A DNA stretch of 64,000 nucleotides, taken from NCBI RefSeq assembly GCF_029360645.1, contig NZ_JARDUA010000008.1, forward strand, positions 124,001-188,000, written 5' to 3'. Position numbers and translations under genes: made by a program. The notes beneath the pieces were generated by a model that saw nothing but the letters and a program-made list of their open reading frames with translations, was not told the DNA's origin and did not search any database. This document shows positions 17,188-24,967 of this stretch, piece by piece. How positions within the stretch are numbered: position 1 is the stretch's first letter; every line of letters begins with the position of its first letter. This DNA is from Pontibacter litorisediminis (GTDB lineage: Bacteria > Bacteroidota > Bacteroidia > Cytophagales > Hymenobacteraceae).

Positions 17188-18054
17188 ATGACAAAAAACA
17201 CCATGATAAAACACTTTTACCGATCACTTCTTCTGCTCCTCATCGTTCTTTCGAGTTGCAAGGACTCGGAGGTGGCGCCACAGCGGTCCTTGACCCTGGA
17301 GGAACAGCAGTTGCTCTTGGGGAAACCCAGCGCAGCCACAATGGACATTAGCAAGCCTGACAATTACCTGATCACAAGGCCTCAATATGCCCTCTCATAC
17401 AACCGGGAGCGCAGCACGCCCAACTGGGTGAGCTGGCACGTAAACCAGGACTGGCTTGGAACTTCTGACCGCCAAAACGATTTCCGCCCCGACCCGTCGC
17501 TTCCGGAAGGCTGGTACCGCGTCTCGGCTACCAGTTACCGCAACAGCGGCTTTGACCGGGGGCACAACGCCCCGTCAGCCGACAGGACCCGCACGGCCGA
17601 AGATAACTCGGCCACTTTTCTGATGACCAACATGATCCCTCAGGCTCCCAATAACAACCAGGGGGCATGGGCTGATTTGGAAGACTACACCCGAAAGCTG
17701 GTCTCGGGAGGCATGGAAGTGTACGTGGTGATGGGCAGTTACGGGAAGGGCGGGACCGGCTCCGCTGGACCCGCCAGTACGATAGACAATGGCCGCATCA
17801 CGGTGCCTGCCCGTATCTGGAAGGTACTCGTCGTATTGCCTGAAGGAGAAGGCGACCTGGAGCGTATCAGCGCCAGCACGCGCGTGATCGCCGTGGACAC
17901 ACCCAACAGCGATGCGGTGCAGTCGGACTGGGGCGCTTACCGCACCACCGTAGATGCCATTGAGCAGGCTACCGGATATGACCTCTTGTCCGCCCTGCCA
18001 ACCAGTATACAACAGGTGCTCGAGCGCAGGGTGGATATAGGCCCTACGCGATAG
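17188..18054 (+). CDS. Exported DNA/RNA non-specific endonuclease (NucA/NUC1 family), lipoprotein
   Basis: A 288-residue protein with a signal peptide and lipobox VLSSC (C24 from this start), so it is anchored on the outer side of a membrane. The nuclease domain carries the beta-beta-alpha-metal motif DRGH at 123-126, with H126 as general base, and the following NMIPQAPNNNQGAW segment that supplies the magnesium ligand asparagine. NucA-type enzymes cut single- and double-stranded DNA and RNA without sequence preference. The ATG six codons in is an equally good start. The next gene, 25 bases downstream, encodes a NuiA-type inhibitor. Confidence 0.9.
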   Translation: MTKNTMIKHFYRSLLLLLIVLSSCKDSEVAPQRSLTLEEQQLLLGKPSAATMDISKPDNYLITRPQYALSYNRERSTPNWVSWHVNQDWLGTSDRQNDFRPDPSLPEGWYRVSATSYRNSGFDRGHNAPSADRTRTAEDNSATFLMTNMIPQAPNNNQGAWADLEDYTRKLVSGGMEVYVVMGSYGKGGTGSAGPASTIDNGRITVPARIWKVLVVLPEGEGDLERISASTRVIAVDTPNSDAVQSDWGAYRTTVDAIEQATGYDLLSALPTSIQQVLERRVDIGPTR

Positions 18055-18079
18055 ACGGACTACCACATGAAATGAAAAA

Positions 18080-18487
18080 ATGAGCAGCAACAGCGAAAAC
18101 ACAGACACCGTGCTGGAAGACCTTCGCCATCTTTCGGAGGGTTTGCTATACCAGAGCGAGACGGACGCGCCGCTGGAGGTTGTGCGCTTTTCCAATACCG
18201 CGCCTACGGTGGAGGAAGTGACTGCCTGGGCAGAAAAACCAGAGGAAAGTAAGGTAGAGATGATAAAGCTTGAGACCTTCTTCCGCCCAATGATCTCTGC
18301 TGCATCGGAAACGACACAAGAGCGGGAAAGCGTCTCACGTTTCCAGGCACTGCAGACCTACCTGGAGCAGCACTTAAAAGAAGTGAGGGTGTACCGGATA
18401 GGAAGGCGCCGCATCACGGCCCTAGTTATTGGCAGAGCAAGCAACGGCGAATGGGCAGGAGTGAAGACGGAGCTCGTGGAGACGTAG
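18080..18487 (+). CDS. Nuclease A inhibitor-like protein (NuiA family)
   Basis: A 135-residue soluble protein without signal peptide. The N-terminal part, LRHLSEGLLYQSETDAPLEV, is the typical start of the NuiA/nuclease A inhibitor family, and the later FFRPMI and FQALQTYL segments fit its helices. In cyanobacteria NuiA binds NucA tightly through its acidic C-terminal end; here the C-terminus is ELVET. It lies 25 bases after the NucA-type gene in the same direction. It likely protects the cytoplasm from nuclease that has not been exported. Pairing with this particular nuclease is inference from adjacency. Confidence 0.8.
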   Translation: MSSNSENTDTVLEDLRHLSEGLLYQSETDAPLEVVRFSNTAPTVEEVTAWAEKPEESKVEMIKLETFFRPMISAASETTQERESVSRFQALQTYLEQHLKEVRVYRIGRRRITALVIGRASNGEWAGVKTELVET

Positions 18488-18601
18488 CACAAATGTTTAG
18501 AGTAGGCGCAAAGTTTCCGCTATGCTCCCGGGCGTTTGCCTCAGTCTGATAGGCAGACGCACGTATAAGGCGGTACAACATGAAAGAAGAAATGTAAAAC
18601 T

Positions 18602-19261
18602 ATGAAAACAGCACTCGTTATTGGCGCAACAGGTCTGGTAGGAAAGCAGCTCGTTCAGCTGCTGCTGGCAGATGAACGCTTCCAAAAAGTGATCGTGTTT
18701 GGCAGGCGGTCCTTGGGCATCGCCCATGCCAAACTGGAGGAGCATCTTATCAATTTCGATGCGGTGGAGGAGTGGCAGCACCTGGTGAAGGGAGATGTGC
18801 TCTTCTCTTCGCTCGGCACTACCCTGAAGCAGGCTGGGGGGCAGAACCAGCAGTACCGAGTGGATTACTATTACCAATACAAGTTTGCAGAAGCCGCTGC
18901 CCGAAACGGTGTGCCGACTTATGTGCTTGTTTCCTCGTCAGGAGCCAATCCCAATTCCATGATCTTCTACTCCCGCATGAAGGGCGCGTTGGAGGAGGCC
19001 GTTAAAGAGCTTGGCTTGCAGAGTACTAACATCCTGCAGCCGGGCCTGCTGCACGGCGACCGCGAAGAGAGCCGCTTTGGCGAAAAGGCTGCCTACAAGG
19101 TGCTGCATTTGCTGGACAAGGTAGGGCTGGCGGGCAAGTACAGGCCTTACGAGGACAGGGTGGTGGCGCAGGCTATGGTTCACGCTGGCACTGCCGCAAA
19201 ACCCGGTATGCATACCTATACCTTGGAAAAGGTGTTTGAGCTGGCGGAAAGAAAGCATTAG
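18602..19261 (+). CDS. NAD(P)H-binding atypical short-chain oxidoreductase (HTATIP2-like)
   Basis: A 219-residue Rossmann protein starting ALVIGATGLVGKQLVQ, the GxxGxxG dinucleotide-binding loop. The segments VIVFGRRSL (NADP-specifying arginines) and VLVSSSGANPNSMIFYSRMKG place it in the HTATIP2/oxidoreductase group of atypical SDRs, with S, Y and K in a SS-x(11)-Y-x3-K arrangement. Substrate is unknown. It is cytoplasmic and sits alone, about 115 bases after the NuiA-like gene. Confidence 0.85.
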   Translation: MKTALVIGATGLVGKQLVQLLLADERFQKVIVFGRRSLGIAHAKLEEHLINFDAVEEWQHLVKGDVLFSSLGTTLKQAGGQNQQYRVDYYYQYKFAEAAARNGVPTYVLVSSSGANPNSMIFYSRMKGALEEAVKELGLQSTNILQPGLLHGDREESRFGEKAAYKVLHLLDKVGLAGKYRPYEDRVVAQAMVHAGTAAKPGMHTYTLEKVFELAERKH

Positions 19262-19565
19262 CAGGAGGCGCTCTTCGCGGCTTCCGTACCTAGGTAGGAG
19301 TGTATGGCGGGTGTCTACAACGCTTTTATTTTGCTGGCTTGCATGTTCATTCTGTTAGAAGTAATTAGGGGCATCTTCTAGGGGCATTTGTTGAGGTGGT
19401 GCATCCTAATTAAGTTTAAAAGGTGTTTACCCTCAGTGTTTTATGTTGCTGAGAACTTGTGTAGGTAAATAAAATGCTAAGTTTATTAGTATTGTTGCAG
19501 CTTGACTAATTAATTTAGTGGCCAGTTTTAATACTGCAGCAGGCTTTCGTGCTGCGTTTTTACCT
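19262..19565. other. AT-rich spacer before the TcmP-like gene
   Basis: No gene seen. A nine-base direct repeat, TAGGGGCAT, occurs twice about 15 bases apart near 19363-19390. The last 150 bases are AT-rich and should contain the promoter of the next gene. A GTG at 19518 is in frame with that gene but lacks a convincing ribosome-binding site. Confidence 0.35.
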
Positions 19566-20681
19566 ATGCCCACAGTAGCACCAAACAACTTCTTTAGCCA
19601 CCGGCGCAGCTTTACGGAAATCAAACAGGAGCTACTACTGCCTTTCTTTGATGCCTGGTGCGATCTGCAGGTCACCAGGCTCAAAGAGCAGACCGTTCAA
19701 GGTATCTTTTATACGGACCTACACGCCGGAAGCAAGCAGAGCGCTGTTTCTGATACCAAAACGGCCTTATGTAAGAGTATCCTGACGAGACCGAAGCTGA
19801 ACCAACAGGCTCATACGTTTTACTACAGCAAATACAAAGATGTGCTGGAGCAGGTTCAGCAACAGCTGCTAGGCTGTGCTTATTGCGCAGAACTGCAGCA
19901 CTCGCCCAAAAGCCTTGCTACACCTGAAAACAAAACCCTGCCAGGAGAATTGGCTGGAGCAGGCCATGCCTCCCTGGTCTTTGCGGATCCGTTTGCGAGC
20001 GCCTTCGCACACGGGGTAGCCAAACAAGCCATCCTTGAATGGCGCTCGGACCTTTTTATGCTCATAAGCCCTGACCATGTAACCAAAACCATGGCAGGTA
20101 AAAAGCAGCCGGAGATACTGGCCCGGTTGTTTGCCGATCAGCTGCCACAGGTACAGCGCTTCTGCCAACTGGAGAAGGATAAGGCAAGGCGCCAGCAGTT
20201 TATCTTGGAGCAGTTTGAGAGCGTGTTACGGAGCAATGGATATACATCACTGCTTTACAAAATCAATCTGCCAAACCGTGAGCAAGCTGCGTTTTACCTG
20301 CTTTTTGCGTCGGCTGATATAAAAGTCTACAGGGGCTTTAAAGAGCACATGATGGCGTACAGCGTTTCGCGTGAGGATGGTGTTCCAGAATGGTCAGCGC
20401 ACAAATTTGTGCCGGCACAGTTCTCCTTGTTTGTGGAGGAGCCAGCCTATACGATTATGAAATTGGTGAAAAGGTTAACCATAAACCAAGGGCAGTACAA
20501 GTACAAGTCGATTGGAAAGATTTATGAGCTCGATAATCCGGGGACTGCCTACTGCCTTGCTAATTACCTGACTGCCTTTGAACAGATGCAGCGAGACGGG
20601 CTAGTAGAATTCTTAAATGCCAGTACCCGGCAAACGACTAAGTGCCCTACTGACACATCCATAGTGAAATTTAAGACATAG
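19566..20681 (+). CDS. Three-Cys-motif partner protein (TcmP)-like
   Basis: A 371-residue cytoplasmic protein. The order of segments matches TcmP: SFTEIKQELLLPFFDAW then FYTDLHAGSKQSAVSDTKT (family: K-x-x-I-x-x-x-Y-x-x-W, then YIDLFAGPG), ASLVFADPFASAF (family: FIDPFG), an RRQQFILEQFESVLRSNG helix, YLLFAS, and a C-terminal winged-helix-like part with GTAYCLANYLTAFEQM. The glycine-rich loop reads HAGSKQ, not FAGPG, so the predicted nucleotide or SAM site is altered. TcmP is usually paired with a three-Cys Gp37/Gp68 (DUF5131) protein in mobile or defence-like settings; no such partner is here. Function is unknown. Confidence 0.7.
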   Translation: MPTVAPNNFFSHRRSFTEIKQELLLPFFDAWCDLQVTRLKEQTVQGIFYTDLHAGSKQSAVSDTKTALCKSILTRPKLNQQAHTFYYSKYKDVLEQVQQQLLGCAYCAELQHSPKSLATPENKTLPGELAGAGHASLVFADPFASAFAHGVAKQAILEWRSDLFMLISPDHVTKTMAGKKQPEILARLFADQLPQVQRFCQLEKDKARRQQFILEQFESVLRSNGYTSLLYKINLPNREQAAFYLLFASADIKVYRGFKEHMMAYSVSREDGVPEWSAHKFVPAQFSLFVEEPAYTIMKLVKRLTINQGQYKYKSIGKIYELDNPGTAYCLANYLTAFEQMQRDGLVEFLNASTRQTTKCPTDTSIVKFKT

Positions 20682-21123
20682 CTTGGCTCTTGCTGGAAGC
20701 AACGGCAAAAGGGGAAAAAAGGATCCGTTTGCCTCTACCATTCCTTTTCCCAGAGCCAGGCATGGTAACTGTAAAGCTGCCAGCCCATGAGCAGGTAGAA
20801 CAGGCCTAACAACAGGTAAAAATGAGGGTTCTTTAGCGGGAACAGGAGATTTTGGAAAGAAAGCTCCCGGGACACCCGCCTCGGGGGAAAGTACTCCTAT
20901 CATCTTCTAAGGGGCTTTATGCAGTTGCGGTAGGAGAGCTTTGTTTCGGATCGGCTTCAACGGCAGGATGCCTTATCCGGTAGTACAGAAATAGTAGTTG
21001 CATGCGCAGGCTGGAAGTCATTCGCCCTGCCATTTAAGAGAGCTATGACTAAAGGGGTAGATAGCTTCCCTATCATGTCAACTTTTAATATAAAAACCTG
21101 GCATTATGTGCGCTATCCGCCCC
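20682..21123. other. Mostly non-coding stretch with one possible small gene
   Basis: Apart from a possible 46-residue membrane protein on the minus strand (20735-20875) nothing is recognisable. It lies between the TcmP-like gene and the palindromes in front of the Fic gene. Confidence 0.35.
20735..20875 (-). CDS. Possible 46-residue membrane protein
   Basis: From a GTG at 20875, preceded by GAGGCGG, a 46-residue frame contains one strong hydrophobic helix (FYLLLGLFYLLMGWQLY, about residues 20-36) and ends WLWEKEW. Codon choice looks genic and the helix is flanked by charged ends, but no family is recognised and no ATG is available. It might be the tail of a lost larger gene. Confidence 0.3.
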   Translation of the reverse strand: MSRELSFQNLLFPLKNPHFYLLLGLFYLLMGWQLYSYHAWLWEKEW

Positions 21124-21158
21124 AGCTATTTGTGTCATCGTCCATGACACAAATAGCT
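21124..21158 (+). repeat. Perfect 14-bp inverted repeat upstream of the Fic gene
   Basis: AGCTATTTGTGTCA (21124-21137) and its exact reverse complement (21145-21158) enclose a seven-base loop. No T-run follows on either side, so a terminator is less likely than a regulator-binding site or an RNA hairpin. Confidence 0.8.
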
Positions 21159-21202
21159 TACTTAACATTCAGCGTTGTTAGAGTAAAGTGTTTTGGGCTT
21201 GT

Positions 21203-21262
21203 GCGGAGATTAAGTTTGCTAATCTCCGCAATTATGCGGAGATTAGCAAACTTAATCTCCGC
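21203..21262 (+). promoter_or_regulatory. Nested palindrome, probable operator of the Fic gene
   Basis: Two 27-base units (21203-21229 and 21236-21262) are exact reverse complements of each other, six bases apart. Each unit is itself a palindrome: GCGGAGATTA and TAATCTCCGC around a seven-base centre. The second unit ends 14 bases before the Fic start codon. The DNA could fold as one long hairpin or two small ones, and it offers two identical binding sites. The C-terminal winged-helix segment of the Fic protein is a candidate ligand, which would make the gene self-regulating. Confidence 0.75.
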
Positions 21263-21276
21263 AATTAAAAACCAAC

Positions 21277-22383
21277 ATGAGTTTATACATATACCAGCAT
21301 CCGGCGTGGCCGCAGTTTACATGGGATGAGCATTCACTCTCCAGGCTCTTAGGGGAAGTGCGTTATGTGCAAGGACGATCGGCAGGCCGTATGGAAGGGC
21401 TCGGGTTCTCCGTCAGAGAAGAGACTATGCTGCAAACCCTGACGCAGGACGTGCTCAAATCCACCGAAATTGAGGGGGAGTTGCTGGAGCCCGATCAGGT
21501 GCGGTCATCAATCGCCAGGAGACTGGGTATGGATATAGCGGGGCTCATCCCATCGGACAGGGATGTGGAAGGGGTGGTGGAGATGATGCTGGATGCCACC
21601 CAGAACTACCAGGAGCCCTTAACAAAAGAGCGCTTGTACAATTGGCAGGCCTCTCTGTTTCCAACAGGTAGAAGCGGCATGTATAAGATCATCACCGGGG
21701 CCTGGCGGGATAATGAAAAAGGGCCCATGCAGGTTATATCAGGTCCACTTGGCCGGGAGAGGGTGCACTTTGAGGCTCCTGATGCGCTCAAGCTGGAGCG
21801 TGAGATGGATAAGTTTCTGGACTGGTTCAACGGGGAGTCGGTGCTGGACCCGGTGTTGAAGGCTGGCGTAGCCCATCTCTGGTTTGTGACCCTGCATCCG
21901 TTTGATGATGGGAACGGCCGTGTGGCGCGCGCGATCACGGACATGCAGCTGGCGCGTGCTGAGAAAGGCGGACAGCGGTATTACAGTATGTCCGCCCAGA
22001 TACGGCAGGAGCGAAACGCCTACTATGATATCCTGGAGAAAACGCAGAAGGGTACGCTTGATATAACTCCGTGGCTGGAGTGGTTTCTATGCTGTCTGCT
22101 CAGCGCGCTGCATGCGGCAGAGGAGAAACTGGAGACCGTGTTGGAGAAAGCCCGTTTCTGGGACCTGCATGCGGAGACACCGCTAAACCAGCGGCAGCGC
22201 CTGCTGATATTGAAGCTGCAGGACGGGTTTGTCGGGAAGCTCACTTCTTCCAAGTGGGCAAAGATCGCCAAATGCTCCCAGGATTCGGCGGGCCGTGACA
22301 TACAGGATTTGATAGGCAAAGGAATTCTCCGAAAGGAAGCTGCCGGAGGAAGAAGCACGAGCTACAGTCTTATTAATGACTAA
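21277..22383 (+). CDS. Class II Fic family AMP-transferase with DUF4172 N-terminus
   Basis: A 368-residue cytoplasmic protein. The N-terminal DUF4172 segment (YIYQHPAWPQFTW) leads into an inhibitory helix with STEIEG at 62-67, fitting the class II motif S/T-x3-E-G/N that blocks ATP binding. The Fic core motif HPFDDGNGRVAR is at 207-218 with the catalytic H207 intact. The C-terminal 80 residues look like a winged helix (AKIAKCSQDSAGRDIQDLIGKGIL) suited to DNA binding. Such enzymes transfer AMP to target proteins, often themselves or topoisomerases. The gene stands behind a nested palindrome. Confidence 0.9.
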   Translation: MSLYIYQHPAWPQFTWDEHSLSRLLGEVRYVQGRSAGRMEGLGFSVREETMLQTLTQDVLKSTEIEGELLEPDQVRSSIARRLGMDIAGLIPSDRDVEGVVEMMLDATQNYQEPLTKERLYNWQASLFPTGRSGMYKIITGAWRDNEKGPMQVISGPLGRERVHFEAPDALKLEREMDKFLDWFNGESVLDPVLKAGVAHLWFVTLHPFDDGNGRVARAITDMQLARAEKGGQRYYSMSAQIRQERNAYYDILEKTQKGTLDITPWLEWFLCCLLSALHAAEEKLETVLEKARFWDLHAETPLNQRQRLLILKLQDGFVGKLTSSKWAKIAKCSQDSAGRDIQDLIGKGILRKEAAGGRSTSYSLIND

Positions 22384-22401
22384 CAGGCGTTTAAAAGTAA
22401 C

Positions 22402-22434
22402 AAAGGGGTTGCCTGATTTCCAGGCAGCCCCTTT
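22402..22434. terminator. Shared terminator between Fic and ArdC-like genes
   Basis: Two 14-base arms (22402-22415 and 22421-22434) pair with one mismatch around a five-base loop. The arms begin with AAAGGGG and end with CCCCTTT. It lies between two converging genes and can serve both directions. Confidence 0.7.
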
Positions 22435-22441
22435 GCGACCC

Positions 22442-23386
22442 TTAAGCAGCCGCTTTTACATCGAGCGGTGCTTCTTGGGTCTCTTTTACCTTTAGCTCCA
22501 GTATATAGCTGGCTGCCTTGAAGGCCCTGGCGGCGGCGTAGAGGAGCACGGTCCTGTCATTTCGGAGCCGGCGCATCCAGCCCTGCAGGTAAGCCACCGA
22601 GTTGGGAAAGACCTGCTCCCGGATGCCGGTGAAGGCGCAGAGGAAGCTGGCGCCCATTTCGGCCACCAGCTCCTCCTTGCTGTAGGCCTCGTCTCCGAAG
22701 CGGCTGGCCTTTTCCTCGTCTGAAAAGCGGTTGAGGCGCGTCGGGTGGCCTGTGGCGTGGATGAGTTCGTGAAAGAGCGTGGCGTGGTAGGTCGCAGCGG
22801 AGGAGAACTGTTTCGGCTCGGGCACCTGCACCCTGTCCAGTGCTGGCGCATACCAGGCTTCGGAGCCTCCGAGCCGGATCTGGGGTGCAGGGGAGGGGAA
22901 ACTATCCACCACCTGCTGACAGGCTTCAATGACCTGCTGCCCGCTGCGATTAGGCACGGCGGGCAGTTGAAAGTCCACGCCATCCACCTGGTCGATGTTG
23001 AAGACGGTCCAAAGAAAGGGAACAAACCTGCTGTCGGACCGGTTGCTGTTCTCCGCAGGCTGCTCTTCTGCGTTTTTGCTTTCCTGGCTTTCATATACCT
23101 TCCAGTAGACGATGCGGGTGCCTTTCTCACCCCTGCGGATGCTGCCGCCCTGTTCCTGGGCCTGCCTGAAGGTGAGGAAGTAGGGCGCCGTGAAACTGTT
23201 TTTCTCCGTAATGTGGTGGAGGTAAAAGGCATTGAAGCCCCCGTAGGGGCGGTTGGAGCTGTAGTTTTTCGGCAGGCCGTAGGAGCCCCAGGGCTGTTGC
23301 CAGAGGACCTTTCCTTTCTGGAGCTCGGCGATCACCTCATCTGTTACTTGCTGGGCAAGCTGGCTGAATTTCTGGTATGCGTTCAT
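22442..23386 (-). CDS. ArdC-like antirestriction protein (ssDNA-binding and zincin-like metallopeptidase)
   Basis: A 314-residue protein with an N-terminal ArdC-type ssDNA-binding domain (about 1-130; signatures KGKVLWQQPW, NYSSNRPYGGFNAFYL, GSIRRGEKGTRIVYWK) and a C-terminal metallopeptidase-like domain with HELIH at 206-210 followed by EELVAEMGASFLC, where the third zinc ligand is expected. ArdC proteins travel on plasmids and conjugative elements and shield incoming DNA from restriction. The next gene downstream in the same direction encodes RadC, a usual companion on such elements. No other transfer genes are visible. Confidence 0.88.
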   Translation of the reverse strand: MNAYQKFSQLAQQVTDEVIAELQKGKVLWQQPWGSYGLPKNYSSNRPYGGFNAFYLHHITEKNSFTAPYFLTFRQAQEQGGSIRRGEKGTRIVYWKVYESQESKNAEEQPAENSNRSDSRFVPFLWTVFNIDQVDGVDFQLPAVPNRSGQQVIEACQQVVDSFPSPAPQIRLGGSEAWYAPALDRVQVPEPKQFSSAATYHATLFHELIHATGHPTRLNRFSDEEKASRFGDEAYSKEELVAEMGASFLCAFTGIREQVFPNSVAYLQGWMRRLRNDRTVLLYAAARAFKAASYILELKVKETQEAPLDVKAAA

Positions 23387-23466
23387 AACGTATAAGCTTT
23401 AATGGTTGAAGAACTTGTTGAAGGCGCCTCTGAGGACCGGGAAGCGCTGCCGGTAAAGATGAGGGG

Positions 23467-23937
23467 CTACAGGAGCCCCTCGTCTGCTAGAGAATAATAG
23501 CCCTCGCTGGTGAGGATAAGATGGTCGAGGACGGTGATGTCCAGCAGCTCGCCGCCCTGCTTGATCTTCTTGGTGAGCTGCAGGTCGGCCTGGCTGGGCT
23601 TGAGGTTGCCCGAGGGGTGGTTATGGGAGAGGATGATGCCGGAGGCGCAGGCTTTCAGGGCGGCCACGAAGACGAGCTTGGGGTCTGCCACGGTGCCGGC
23701 GACCCCGCCGGTGGAGAGCTCGTAGACGCCCAGCACCCGGTTGGCCCGGTTGAGCAGCAGTACCTTGAATTGCTCGACGAACTCTAGTTTGCTTTTGTCC
23801 CAGCTTTCCTGCAGCACCTTATAGGAGTCGGTGGAGCAGGTGACCTGCGGGCGCTCGCTGGGCTTTACCTTGTTGCGGTAGGAGAGCTTGACTTCGGCTA
23901 CTCGGGTGTTGGCGGATGTTTTAACGGTCTTTTCCAT
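23467..23937 (-). CDS. RadC/JAB-domain protein
   Basis: A 156-residue RadC-family protein without the helix-hairpin-helix part. The JAB/MPN metal motif is SHNHPSGNLKPSQAD, near the middle of the chain, and an upstream glutamate in LEFVEQFKVLLLN fits the family. The start was placed at the ATG at 23937 (or 23943), since the 50 residues ahead are not RadC-like. Short RadC proteins of this type are typical of mobile elements in Bacteroidota and often occur next to ArdC. The molecular role is unsettled; a peptidase-like or DNA-related activity is assumed from the fold. Confidence 0.88.
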   Translation of the reverse strand: MEKTVKTSANTRVAEVKLSYRNKVKPSERPQVTCSTDSYKVLQESWDKSKLEFVEQFKVLLLNRANRVLGVYELSTGGVAGTVADPKLVFVAALKACASGIILSHNHPSGNLKPSQADLQLTKKIKQGGELLDITVLDHLILTSEGYYSLADEGLL

Positions 23938-23943
23938 AATCAT

Positions 23944-24967
23944 TGATGTTAAAGTGTGAGAAAATTGATTATGGTGCTGCCGCTGCCTTCGGGCCGGACT
24001 AAAGGCAAGGTGGAGGCGGAGAAAATGCGGAGGGTCCACGGCCAGTGGATACCCATTTTGTCCGCACGACCTTGCTCCTGTGTCCGGCACGCAAGGCTAC
24101 CTTTGCCCCAGAATGAATGACGGTTGGATTTTTTGCTTTTTGAGTGGCCTTAAGAGAGGGGCCTGAAGGAAAACCAGCGCCCCCTAGGTAGCAGCATAAT
24201 GCTTTGCAGTAGCCGCTGACCAGCTTTGAAGAAAGAGGCATGAAGTGCTATTACAGCCTGCGTGGGCATCAGGAGGTTTACGGCCCTGTTACTATTGGTT
24301 TGCAGGCTCCATTCTTCTACGCCTGAGGCACTCGGAGTGTGGCTTTTAGATGGCAGGCCGCAGAAGAGGGTAAATCTGGAGGAACCCTGATCTGGTCATG
24401 GGTAAGCGGCTTCCCATGATGTTTGGCAACTGCTCGTTGCCTGGGAGCTACTAAAGTAAGCTCGATCAGTAGAATTAGCAGAAATCTACAACAACAATTC
24501 CCGTTTAACCCCCTTCTTTTATTGCATCGGGTTGTGGGCTGTAAAGCAGGGGAGGGGGTGCAAGGGACCTGTAGGTTCTTTACTAAGAAATCTATCCAGA
24601 GCAGTGCTTCTTCCCTAGAACCGGAATGTTTACATCTTCTATTTTCTTGTGTGGGTCAGGCGGATACTTGTGCTCTGTCAGCGACGCAGGTATGCATCGG
24701 GTATATCTTCATAAAAGAATATTTGAATCATATTTATGAGATACTGAATTATTCCAATAAATTAATGTTGAAGCATCTATATTTTAATAAGTGAATATTA
24801 TATCCTATTTTAATTTGTAATATTGAAGGCAAATTTATGCTAGTCAGTATGTTGTACTCTATGATCGTGTTGTCAACTTCCCCTTCTGTCAAACCGGCTA
24901 GCGCTTTTAAATGGCTTACTAACTAATTATTGTACCATATTTAAAACTTCTACAATCCAACCATTTT
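23944..24967. other. Long gene-free stretch before the adhesin cassette
   Basis: About one kilobase without a supportable gene. The left half is GC-rich with no recognisable domain on either strand. From about 24720 it becomes strongly AT-rich and probably holds the promoter of the adhesin gene; TTAATTTG near 24815 is a one-mismatch -7 candidate. No ribosomal-binding consensus precedes the ATG at 24968. Confidence 0.4.

Noticed and set aside
16816..17214. A 132-codon minus-strand frame
   Set aside because: It is antisense to the umuC remnant, whose plus-strand motifs are specific.
24240..24326. A 28-residue frame with ATG and an AAAGAGG sequence
   Set aside because: Too short and without any recognisable feature; composition alone does not support it.
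24423..24794. A 123-codon plus-strand frame before the adhesin gene
   Set aside because: No ribosome-binding site, no domain, and the end runs into AT-rich promoter-like DNA.
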